This document shows, in pieces, positions 55,713-64,000 of a stretch of 64,000 bases of DNA. Position numbers and translations under genes: made by a program. The notes under the pieces are model-generated. The model saw nothing but the letters and a program-made list of their open reading frames with translations, made no database searches and had not been told where the DNA came from. The first letter of the stretch is position 1; every line of letters begins with the position of its first letter. This DNA is from Sarcophilus harrisii (lineage: Eukaryota; Chordata; Mammalia; Dasyuromorphia; Dasyuridae): NCBI RefSeq assembly GCF_902635505.1, contig NC_045429.1, positions 425,781,669 through 425,845,668 on the forward strand, in the 5' to 3' direction.

Positions 55713-55944
55713 AAGAATTTGGTATTTGGATATATAGGCAACTTACAAAAATATATGGCCAAAAATCTTTTTCCAATAAAGAAGTTGCCAAAGGGTATGA
55801 ACTTCTCTGGGCACAGGGGCCAAGGTACCATTGTTCTAGAAAGAGTATATCATTTGACTGCCCTATGGATCAACTCATCATCTCTGTGATTTCACTGACC
55901 AAAATTCCTTCAGGCCATACTACTCTCCTGTATATCCTGTCTTC

Positions 55945-56065
55945 AGAATGTAAGGTCCACTAGAATTAGGACTATCTATGTCCCTTTTTATATTTGCAAC
56001 TTCAGTGCTTAAGTCAGTGCCTGACATATAGTAAGTACTTAATAAATGCTTCTTAACTCACTCAT
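55945..56065 (+). mobile_element. L2/MIR3 3' end
   Basis: AGAATGTAAGGTCCACTAGAA, CAGTGCCTGACATATAGTAAG and TACTTAATAAATGCTTCTT match the L2-type 3' end. Confidence 0.75.
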
Positions 56066-56559
56066 TTTACTGTCCCTAAAATGAAAATGCCATCTTATTG
56101 CCATAGACAATTATTTTCTGTTATTATCTCACAGTAAAACAAGAAAAACAAATTGAGGTGAATAAGTATAGGCAAACTTAACAATTATCCCTTTTTGCAG
56201 ATATGACAATTTAAAGAATTCTAGAGATTCAATTAAACAATTGATTGAAATAATCTGTAACTTCAGAAAAGCAACAGGACATAAAATAGGAATGGGGATA
56301 AGGCCTGGATCTGTGATTTCATTGGTATAGGGAACTCCTGAGTGAGAAAGGTTCTATTATCAATGTAGATCAATACTATCTCTACAACTCAAAACCCTTG
56401 AGAGTTGAAGAAAGTATTGAGAAATTATTGTGCAATGTCATACTCAGCCAAAGTCAAAATTTCAGTCTCAAAAATCATGTCTTTCAGCATATAGTCAGTA
56501 AAGTTCAGCAGGAAGAATTTTTTTACTTAATTAAAAATAATTACAGAATCTATCTACCA

Positions 56560-56560
<1 letters not shown>

Positions 56561-56599
<39 letters not shown>

Positions 56600-56600
56600 T
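56561..56600. repeat. (TG)n microsatellite
   Basis: About 40 bases of TG repeats with one interruption near the end. Confidence 0.95.
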
Positions 56601-56639
56601 TAGGTATTAAATGAATACAATTATAAAACATTCTTTACA

Positions 56640-57111
56640 GAAGCAAAAATGTAAATAGAAAAATATTAATTTTTCATGGTTGAGTCATGCTAATGTAACA
56701 AAACAACAATACTATCTAAAATAATTTAGAGATTAACTGCTACACTAATCAAATCACTAAAAGGTTACTTTGAAAAGCTATAAAGAATAATATCCATTTG
56801 GAGTAACAAAAGGTCAAGAAACGCAAAGAAAATAAAGAGAGAAAGGTGGGGAGAGGTAAGGAAGACTGTATCATATCTTAAACTATACTATAAAACAATA
56901 ATTAAGTGATTTGGAATTAGCTTAAAAAATAAAAAATGCTGCTTAACAAAATATTCTAAAAATAAGATCCAGAAGAAATCAAGCATAACATTGTGTTCAA
57001 CAGATTTAAGGACATCAACAACTAGGATAAAAGCTCCCTCTTGGTCAAAACCTGCCAGGAAAACTTCAAAGTGGTATGGCAAAAATTAGATTTATACCAA
57101 TATATCATACC
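56640..57111 (+). mobile_element. Old L1 ORF2 fragment, left part
   Basis: AAAGCTATAAAGAATAATATCC, ATACTATAAAACAATAATTAAG and GTGGTATGGCAAAAATTAGA are L1 ORF2 pieces. The fragment continues at 57352-57660 beyond a CORE-SINE. Confidence 0.65.
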
Positions 57112-57350
57112 ATATACCTACCATTTATGTAACACTTTAAGGTTTATAAAGCAATTTACATAAGTTAATCTATTTGATGTTCCCAATAACCCTGGGAAAT
57201 AGATGTTATTATCATCCCTATTTTACAGATGAGGAAACTAAGGGTGAGAAAGGCAAAATGATTTGCCAAGAATCTCACAGCTACTATGTAGCTGAGGCAG
57301 AATTTGAACTCAGGTTTTCCTGACTTCAAGTTCAGTCTAAGACACTGTGC
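57112..57350 (-). mobile_element. CORE-SINE inserted in old L1
   Basis: ATTTATGTAACACTTTAAGG, CCCTATTTTACAGATGAGGA, AATCTCACAGCTACTATGTAG and AATTTGAACTCAGGTTTTCC follow the reverse CORE-SINE order of a nearly complete copy. Confidence 0.8.
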
Positions 57351-57351
57351 C

Positions 57352-57660
57352 TAACCCCATGCTTCAATAAGCTCCAAATCTAAATAACTTACATATAAAA
57401 GTTTATATCTTCCCTAATAAATGAATGGTCAAAGAATATGAACAAATAGTTCTCAAAAGAATTGCAAATGATTAACAACTATATGAGGGAAAGAATGCTC
57501 TAATAAATCTTTAAAAGTAAGAAAAATATGAATCCTAGGACCTGGTTCAAGATTTTACTTTACATTCAACAAACTGATGAAGATGAAGATGACAAATGAT
57601 GAGAATAGTTGATGTTGGCTAGTTTGGGGAAAAATAGGCTCACTACAAACGACAAAAGGG
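57352..57660 (+). mobile_element. Old L1 ORF2 fragment, right part
   Basis: AATAAATGAATGGTCAAAGAA, ATGAACAAATAGTTCTCAAAA and GAGAATAGTTGATGTTGGCTA correspond to the region downstream of the L1 part at 56640-57111. Confidence 0.6.
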
Positions 57661-57700
57661 GAAGTCTATATTCTCTGCATCTTTCAGTCAATAGTACAAT

Positions 57701-57705
<5 letters not shown>

Positions 57706-57759
<54 letters not shown>
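57706..57759. repeat. (TA)n microsatellite
   Basis: About 54 bases of nearly pure TA repeats. Confidence 0.97.
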
Positions 57760-57761
<2 letters not shown>

Positions 57762-57789
57762 CATTACATACCAGTGCTTTTGATATCCT

Positions 57790-59500
57790 GACAGTTTCCT
57801 ATTAAAACACTAATTGAAGATATCCTCAATGCTGCTTCTCAAATAGATTGTGACAAATGGGAAACTAGGTATAGAGGTTAGTAGTTGTTAATTTTTAGTC
57901 TTAAGGTTTTTTCCTCCCTTATTTCTTGTTCTATCAATTGATTCTTCAACATCATCACGTAACTCTATTTTGATTATTCTCTTTTATTTGATGGTGAAAA
58001 CATTTTTAAATAAAATTTTTTGCAAGTATTTTCCATTTTTCTTTTATTTATTATCCGTCTTCCAGTTTCATTTTGATATGCCACCAAGATGACCTTGCTT
58101 AGTTGGATCTCTTGTGAAGCTTTCTTTAAAATGGTTTTATTCTACAGTGTTTCTCTCTTCTATATGAAGCGATCCTGTTTAGAATCATCCATCATTTTAA
58201 ATCAGAAGATTTGTACAAGCAAGTTTTAGTCTAAATGATTCTATTCTAAACCAACCATCTCTCTCCACTTGGCAAGTGAGCTTAGTGTTTGCTGACTTAA
58301 GAAGATTTTTAAGCCTTTTAAAATTTTCTTAGGCTATTTTTTAGATTTTCATTCAATAAAATTTAACAAAAACAAAATAAAATGATAATTTCCCCACACA
58401 TAGTAGAATAAAAAGAAAAAAAATGTAAATGAAACTATGCAACTCTATTAATTGCTTTTCTTTTAAGTATATAATAAATTCAACATCTAACTTTCAAAGT
58501 AGTCCTCCTTGTATGTGATTCTTTCTGGTGTTTATGTTCTCTTCTTTTTGGGAGGGAACGCTTATCCTTTCTTCCTTCTCCCTTACCTTCCTTTCCCATG
58601 AAATTGGAAAGAGAGAGAAAAAGAAAGGAACACACACACACACACACATACACACACACACACAGAACTCTTGTAACAAAATTGCACAATAGAACAAAAC
58701 CATTGGCTATGCTTTTTAGTTTCCTTGTTGAGGGAATTGATTTATGTGAGTTAAACTTCTATATAAAATTATCCCAGTTCTGTGTTGATGTTTTTCTTAT
58801 TCACTATCTATTTATTATTACAGACTACTTATTTAAACAAGTTAGAATTGAGTTGTTTCACTTGCATTGCCATATCCTTCCCAAATTACAATTCTTCTTT
58901 CCATCTATTTACTAATTTTTATCTTTATTCTAACAAGTTGCTCATCTGACAGATGATTTAGGAGTGACTACTGCACGACTAAGTCTTTTCCTATCTGTTG
59001 AAATATGGTTATTTCTACTATTGGTGATCATCACGTGCAGAGCCTACAAATTCTTTTTTCCTAAGAAAGCATTTGTGACATAAAAGTGTGAGGCTTCTTT
59101 GTTGCCTATCAGTCTTTGTTCTCTTTCATTCCTCCTTCCTGACTCATTTCTTCCAATATAATTTTCATCATCATCAGCTATTCCCATTTTTGTATCAGTC
59201 ATTGAGCCTTAGAATGTATGTGTCACTAATTATTAATGTTTTGAGTTCTTCATGGAATCTCTCTCTCTTTATCCTCTGTAACCTATATTATAAATTGTAA
59301 TTATTTTTATGGTAGTCTTTTTTCATATATTTATCATGAGAGCCACAATGCAAATGAACAAATGTGCCACAAAATTGTATTTCTGTTTCCTTGGGGCGTG
59401 TGCTACTATTAAGTCCAATAATTCTTTTGTTCCTCTGGGGAATAATTGTGATCCACTGCAATTTCCTTCTTTCTTCTGGTTTAGTTTACTGTGATTTAGA
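57790..59500. other. Unassigned AT-rich DNA
   Basis: No gene or repeat family is recognised over 1.7 kb, apart from the CA repeat at 58630-58664. Confidence 0.5.
58630..58664. repeat. (CA)n microsatellite
   Basis: CA repeats with one TA interruption, preceded by a purine-rich stretch. Confidence 0.95.
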
Positions 59501-59521
59501 ATAACAACAGTGAAGTTCATA

Positions 59522-59622
59522 TGAGTCAATCAATCAATAAGCACTTATTGAGCACCTACTATGTGCCAAGTACTATACTAGAACTATAAAAACAAAAATG
59601 AAAGTCTCTGCCATTCAAAAGA

Positions 59623-59665
<43 letters not shown>

Positions 59666-59725
59666 CCATAGATATAAGGTGATTTGTAGGGGAGCTGGTA
59701 AGATCAGAAAAGACTTCTTATAGAA
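59522..59725 (-). mobile_element. L2 fragment containing a (TG)n repeat
   Basis: GCACTTATTGAGCACCTACT, ATGTGCCAAGTACTATACTAG and AAAGACTTCTTATAGAAGG follow the minus-strand L2 order. A (TG)n array at 59625-59662 expanded inside it. A further L2-like scrap follows at about 59735-59870. Confidence 0.75.
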
Positions 59726-59879
59726 GGTAGAAGAGAATAAGCATTTCTTAAGTGCCTACGTTGTATTAGGCACTGTTATTATTATTATTTGGGGAAACTG
59801 AGGGAGACAGAGGTATGTGATTCCAGGATCACCACCAAACTGCCTCAGGTCACTGAGGGGCTTGAACTTAGTATTCAAG

Positions 59880-60091
59880 AAAAGCTGTGATTTTAAGAAG
59901 TAGAATAAGAAACAGAGTGCTAAATTCTAGCCAAAGGAATTAAAGGATGAGCCGTCCCATCACGAGATAAGAAAGAGAAAGCTCGTGGTAGGAGGGCTCA
60001 TTCTCCAGAGGTTTTCAATAAACAACTTTTCTGCCTTCTACTGAGTGATCTCTGAATAGTCATTTTGGGTAAGGGTCCTCTACATCCCTCA
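59880..60091 (+). mobile_element. Possible LTR 3' part
   Basis: CAATAAACAACTTTTCTGCC, CACTGAGTGATCTC-like sequence and a terminus TACATCCCTCACA look like the R/U5 end of a retroviral LTR. The left end and target-site duplication were not found, so this is tentative. Confidence 0.4.
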
Positions 60092-60274
60092 CATCCTCTA
60101 GATACAAGGAAACAGAGATACTGATGTGTCAAGGATGGCCTTTGTCTAAGAATCTTTTCAGAATTATATGCTAAATGAAGAGAAGGCAGAAGGAAAGTTG
60201 GGAGTTTGATGATAAAAGTACATTAGTGAATGAATTTGGAAGTCAATGAGAGGCTAATAAAAGTATTGCCTGAA

Positions 60275-60468
60275 AGAGAGCAGGTATAGTGGAAAGAGAA
60301 TGGGATCCAGAGATATAAGACTTCATTGCAAATCTCATTCAAATGAAGTTTTCTATCTGTGTTACCTCAGTAAGTAAATCAACCTCTATGAGCTTCTGTT
60401 GGAGGGACTGGATTAGATCCTTCAAAGGTCTCATTCAGTTCTAAATTTAAGATCCTATATTATGTTAT
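60275..60468 (+). mobile_element. MIR-type SINE
   Basis: GTGGAAAGAGAATGGGATCC, AAATCAACCTCTATGAGCTTC and CAGTTCTAAATTTAAGATCC follow the plus-strand MIR variant order of a nearly complete copy. Confidence 0.7.
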
Positions 60469-60639
60469 GGGTGTTATTGAGGGAGAGGAGATATGTGGAC
60501 TTTGAAGTGTAGTAGTGGGGGCATATGATAGAAAGGGGAAGAGAAGGGGTCATTGAGAGCTTATTCCCCCATTACTAACTCCTTACCTATACAGGTTTCC
60601 TAGGATAAATGTTTTCTCTTTGCTCTGGAAAATTGAATC

Positions 60640-60955
60640 TAATTCTCTCTCCTCTCTCCCTCTCCCTTCTCCTCTCTCCCACTCCCATCTCCTTTCTCCC
60701 TTTCCTCTCTTCCCTCTCCCTGGTCCCCTTCCCCCCTCCCCTCTCCCTCTCTCTCTTTCTCCCCCCTTTCTCTTTTTTAAGTTTTTTCTGATGGAGACTA
60801 AATGTAAATTAACACATGCTATATTCACTTTTTCTTTCTTTTTTTTTTTTCCTCTTGTAGTTTTTCCCTTTTGTTCTGATTTTTCTCTCTCAACATGATT
60901 CATAAATGTGTATTTTTAAAAGTAATGTACATATATAACCAGAAAAAATAAAACC
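60640..60955 (+). mobile_element. CT-rich tract and L1 3' end
   Basis: A polypyrimidine low-complexity tract (about 60640-60780) is followed by an L1 3' end (TTCTGATTTTTCTCTCTCAAC, ATGATTCATAAATGTG) like that at 39640-39770. The frames across the CT tract are low-complexity artefacts. Confidence 0.65.
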
Positions 60956-60959
60956 ATAA

Positions 60960-62130
60960 AGAAAAGCAAATTAGGAAACATTTTTAAAAATTAAGTGGCA
61001 TTTCAGCATTTAAAAAAAAAAAAGTTTTTCCCAATCCCCATCTAGAGATAGTACTCAGGCAAAATACCATAATTTTAAGTCCTTCTTTCTCTTTCTTCTC
61101 CTAAGATCCTTCCCTCAATTACCTCTTCCCAATTGCATTCTCAGTAAGACCATCTTGATTAGTAAATAGCTGTATTTTAACACCTTATTAAAACTATTGG
61201 CTTAAAAGAAAAAAAAAAAGGCAATCAAACTTTTAAGAAATATGCTTTCCAATGCTAATAATAATAATAATAATAGTCTTTAGACTTCCTTGAGAGAGTC
61301 TTGGGATGGGTGAGGAGGGGAAGGTTCAAGAATCACATTTGTGATCCATAGCAAGAGAGGGTGGGGCTTAGTGACACAGGCCTCAAGCTTCAAGTCCATC
61401 AGTCCTTTTACAGCCTCCCATACTCCCAGCAGCCTGAAGCTTCTGGCAGTTACCTCCATCTCTACTCCCACTCTTCCAGTTTCCTGTGGCTTCCCTTGGT
61501 CTCCCTTCTCCAGCTTCTGATTCTTCCACTGGTAGAGTCTCATTAGGAGCCAGGCTGTTTCCCTTTCCTTAAATTAAACAAGCCTTTTCACATTAGGAAT
61601 AGCAACAGGGCAGAGATCTTTTGGCAATTAGTTTAGCATTGTACCACCTCATTGACTCTGTTATTTCCTATCCCATTTCCTATAATTAAAGGTTACAACT
61701 TACAAGTAAAAGGTTGTTGTATGTGAAATAAGTTGATCAAAAAGTATCCTAAATAATCTTTTCCACTTTACTCCTGAAAGTTAAATATTATGAATATTCT
61801 ACAAATCATCTGTCATGTTTTTGGCACATGGATCCATACTCTCAATTCTGAATAGTTCTCAAATGGTTTGGGATTCAAGTCCAGGATTTAAGTCCTTTCA
61901 GATGCCTTCTCCCCAAAATTCTCATAGGATACCATTAATTTTGCTGTTTGCTTGGCTTGATTTTTGCCAGACTGCCTTCCCTTAAGCCTCTTTCAAAGTC
62001 AGGGTCCCATCCAAGGTCAAAAAATGCAAGTTTTTGAGGTAGTCTGCTCTAGGATAAAGTCTGAAATTTCCTCAGCACTCAGAGAGGACCTAGGAAGGCA
62101 GAAGGTCCCACACATGTTCCCATCCTCCAT
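60960..62130. other. Unassigned intergenic DNA
   Basis: It contains a short (AAT)n array at 61256-61275 and a slightly GC-richer block at 61276-61545 that is open on the minus strand for 87 codons without recognisable similarity. No gene is supported. Confidence 0.5.
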
Positions 62131-62164
62131 TTTAAGTTCTTTTAGCACAGATCCAAAAACTGGC

Positions 62165-62395
62165 ATATTAATCAATCAGTCTATATTTATTAAGTACCTA
62201 CTAGTGCCAAGCACTGTAATAAGTACGGGGGATACAAAAAGAGGCAAAAGATAATTCCTGCCCAAGAAAAGCTTACAATCTAAGTAGGGAAACAACATGC
62301 AATCAAATATATACAAAACAAGCCTTATTCAGAATAAATAAGAAATAACAGAGGGAAGACACTGGAATCAAGAGAGGTTAGGAAAAACTTTTAAA
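62165..62395 (-). mobile_element. L2 fragment
   Basis: TATTTATTAAGTACCTACTAG, GCCAAGCACTGTAATAAGTAC and GATACAAAAAGAGGCAAAAG are the reverse L2 3' end and the adjoining region. Confidence 0.8.
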
Positions 62396-62552
62396 AAATG
62401 GAAAATGAAAGGAGCTGGAAGACTAAAGGACAAATGTTTTAATTACCAAAAAAGAGAAGAGAGTAGAATGTACAAACTATAGACCAGAGTTTGACTTTGA
62501 TTTCTAGCAAAATTCTATAGAATATTATCAGAAAGAAGTTAGTCAATATCCA

Positions 62553-62755
62553 AGAAGAAGGAGAAGGAGGAGGAGGAGGAGGAGAAAAGGAATGGAAGGA
62601 AGGAAAGAAGGAAGGAAGGAAGGAAGGAAGGAAGGAAGGAAGGAAGGAAGGAAGGAAGGAAGGAAGGAAGGAAGGAAGGAAAGATGGAAGGAAGGAAGGA
62701 AGGAAGGAAGGAAGGAAGGAAGGAAGGAAGGAAGGAAGGAAGGAAGGAAGGAAGA
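62553..62755. repeat. (GGAA)n / (AGG)n microsatellite
   Basis: A short (AGG)n start is followed by about 155 bases of GGAA repeats with two interruptions. It sits inside the L3/CR1 element and probably grew from a purine-rich part of it. GGAA arrays can bind ETS factors. Open frames here are repeat artefacts. Confidence 0.97.
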
Positions 62756-63089
62756 ATTGAAAAGTGCCAGCATCTTCTTCAAGAACAGGTCAGGCCAGAT
62801 AACTTCATTTCTTTTTTTGACAGGGTTACCAGACTGGTAGATCAAGGGAATGCTATGAATATTCTTTACCTAGATTTAGAAAAACATTTGATAAAAGTAT
62901 CTCAAACTTTCTTTATAATCAATGTAAAGAGATGTAAGTTAAATGATAGTATAACCACATGGATTCTGAATTGGCTGAATGCCTGAACCCAGAGAATAGT
63001 CTTTAATGGCTCAATATTAACTTGGAAGGCGATCTCTAGTAGAGTGTTCCAAGGATCTATGCTGGTTGGTTTTGTTTTGTTTTTATCAA

Positions 63090-63454
63090 GACCAAGTTAT
63101 TCTGGGCCAAAACTAAGAAAGGGCGGTCTGATGATTCAGGTGTGAAGGTTAAAATGTGATAGGTACTCTTAGACAAATAAAATTGAATTAAAAACAATTT
63201 TATTTTTTAGATTTCAAAAAAATTAAATAAGAGATATAAAATGTCAGGAAGACAACCCTTAGGCAGTTGGAGGTCAAATCAACTCTAATAAAATTTCCCC
63301 CCAGTTTAAGTCTCTGTACTTCAATGGGGTGGAGTGAAGGAAGCCATCCCTTTTACCTCCTTTAAAAGCTAATATAGGTCACCTATTTCTAGAACTACTA
63401 CCCAGAACCCTCCATTCACCATGTATGAAAAACCTGCACAGCTCCTATCACACA
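63090..63454. other. Unassigned insertion within the L3/CR1 LINE
   Basis: The LINE is collinear with its family up to TTTATCAAG (about 63090) and again from AAAGGTATGG (about 63455). The 365 bp between do not belong to it. The + strand end CCTATCACA and A/T-rich middle are compatible with an LTR or other insertion, but I cannot name a family or find target-site duplications. Confidence 0.5.
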
Positions 63455-63749
63455 AAGGTATGGATTACACACTTCCGGAATTTGCAAATGGCACAAATTT
63501 GGGAAGCAAAATCAACATACCGCATGAGAATCAGCGGTATTGGGTGAAATCTAATTAAATGAAATTTATAGGGATAAATGTAAAGTTTAAGATAGAAAAT
63601 AACTCATCAGTTCATCTAAAAAAGTTCATTTGATGGATGGAAGCTCAATTGAGATCAATTATGCAATATGCAGCCAAAAACAAAACAAACTAACTAAAAA
63701 AAATAAAACACAAAATTCAATCCATCTTCAAATGCAGGTTGGTAATGCA

Positions 63750-63965
63750 AAAGAGAGAAATGAGCCTCAATCTAGGAGGATTAAAGTTCAAATCTGAGTT
63801 CAAATTATTACCTGTATGAGCCTGGGTCAGTCATTTAACTTCTGTTTGCCTTAGTTTCCTCAACCACAGAATGGGCTACTAATAGCACCTACTTCCCAGA
63901 GTAGCTGTGATGATCAAATGAGATGATACTTGGCACAGAGAAGATGCTATATTGATGTTCATTCT
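63750..63965 (+). mobile_element. MIR/THER-type SINE
   Basis: AGTTCAAATCTGAGTTCAAA, GTCAGTCATTTAACTTCTG, TTCCTCAACCACAGAATGGG and GATCAAATGAGATGATACTT follow the plus-strand MIR order, nearly full length. Confidence 0.75.
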
Positions 63966-64000
63966 ATTCCTGAATTTTTTGGTTGTGTTTTTTCTTTTTT

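Larger units (their letters stand above)
62400..63670 (+). mobile_element. L3/CR1-type LINE, reverse-transcriptase region
   Basis: The + strand retains CR1-clade reverse-transcriptase blocks: a worn NYRP-like start near 62480, then YLDLEKHLIKVSQ (the YLDFSKAFD block) near 62865, WILNWLNA near 62965, and a VFQGSML stretch (the VPQGSVLG block) near 63055. It resumes at about 63476 (TTTGCAAATGGCACAAATTTG). A GGAA microsatellite has expanded inside it, and an unassigned insertion of about 365 bp separates the last two parts. It has many frame breaks. Confidence 0.8.

Noticed and set aside
62543-62986. Frames of 80-100 codons across the GGAA repeat
   Set aside because: The repeat length is in every frame open by composition; the only real protein-like part is the decayed L3/CR1 reverse transcriptase downstream.
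1-64000. CRISPR array, operon or prokaryotic mobile system
   Set aside because: The window is eukaryotic with spliced genes and retroelements; the regular repeats seen are microsatellites and a minisatellite, not spacer arrays.

Overview
The window is vertebrate nuclear DNA and looks marsupial. Two intron-containing genes can be read exon by exon and match mammalian TARS2 and ECM1. The interspersed repeats fit a marsupial genome: abundant L1 3' ends with a shared tail, tRNA-derived SINEs with an RTE/BovB-like tail, L2, L3/CR1, CORE-SINEs (MIR type), short hAT elements and several endogenous-retrovirus LTRs. I cannot name the species. Gene order on the + strand (3' end of an upstream gene, TARS2, ECM1, repeat-rich intergenic DNA) fits the conserved mammalian block RPRD2-TARS2-ECM1-ADAMTSL4.

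Layout. 1-2575: AT-rich sequence ending at a good polyadenylation signal, probably the 3' UTR of the upstream gene (RPRD2 by synteny only). 2600-7850: intergenic, with a hAT MITE, an L2 and an unexplained terminal-exon-like unit at 7550-7770. 7860-8290: CpG-rich TARS2 promoter. 8288-19364: TARS2, 18 coding exons giving 713 residues with every junction in phase. 20040-20286: ECM1 promoter with an AP-1 site and a TATA-like box, only about 0.5 kb beyond the TARS2 polyadenylation site. 20287-26729: ECM1, 12 coding exons giving 567 residues. 26830-64000: no gene recognised. This part holds an orphan CpG island (27590-28320), solo LTRs, nested L1, hAT and LTR insertions, SINEs, microsatellites and long unassigned AT-rich stretches.

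The two genes share a strand but not a pathway. TARS2 charges mitochondrial tRNA-Thr; ECM1 is a secreted cysteine-rich matrix glycoprotein. I found no prokaryotic-type system, CRISPR array or new multi-gene module. The points most worth a second look are structural: an L1-L1 chimera inside one target-site duplication, two independent solo LTRs of one family 412 bp apart, a 5S-rRNA-headed SINE-like element, a 30-bp inverted repeat in a TARS2 intron, tandemly duplicated phase-1 exons in ECM1, an orphan CpG island, and a cryptic terminal exon upstream of TARS2. All alignments were made by eye against remembered family sequences, so repeat ends given without target-site duplications are approximate.
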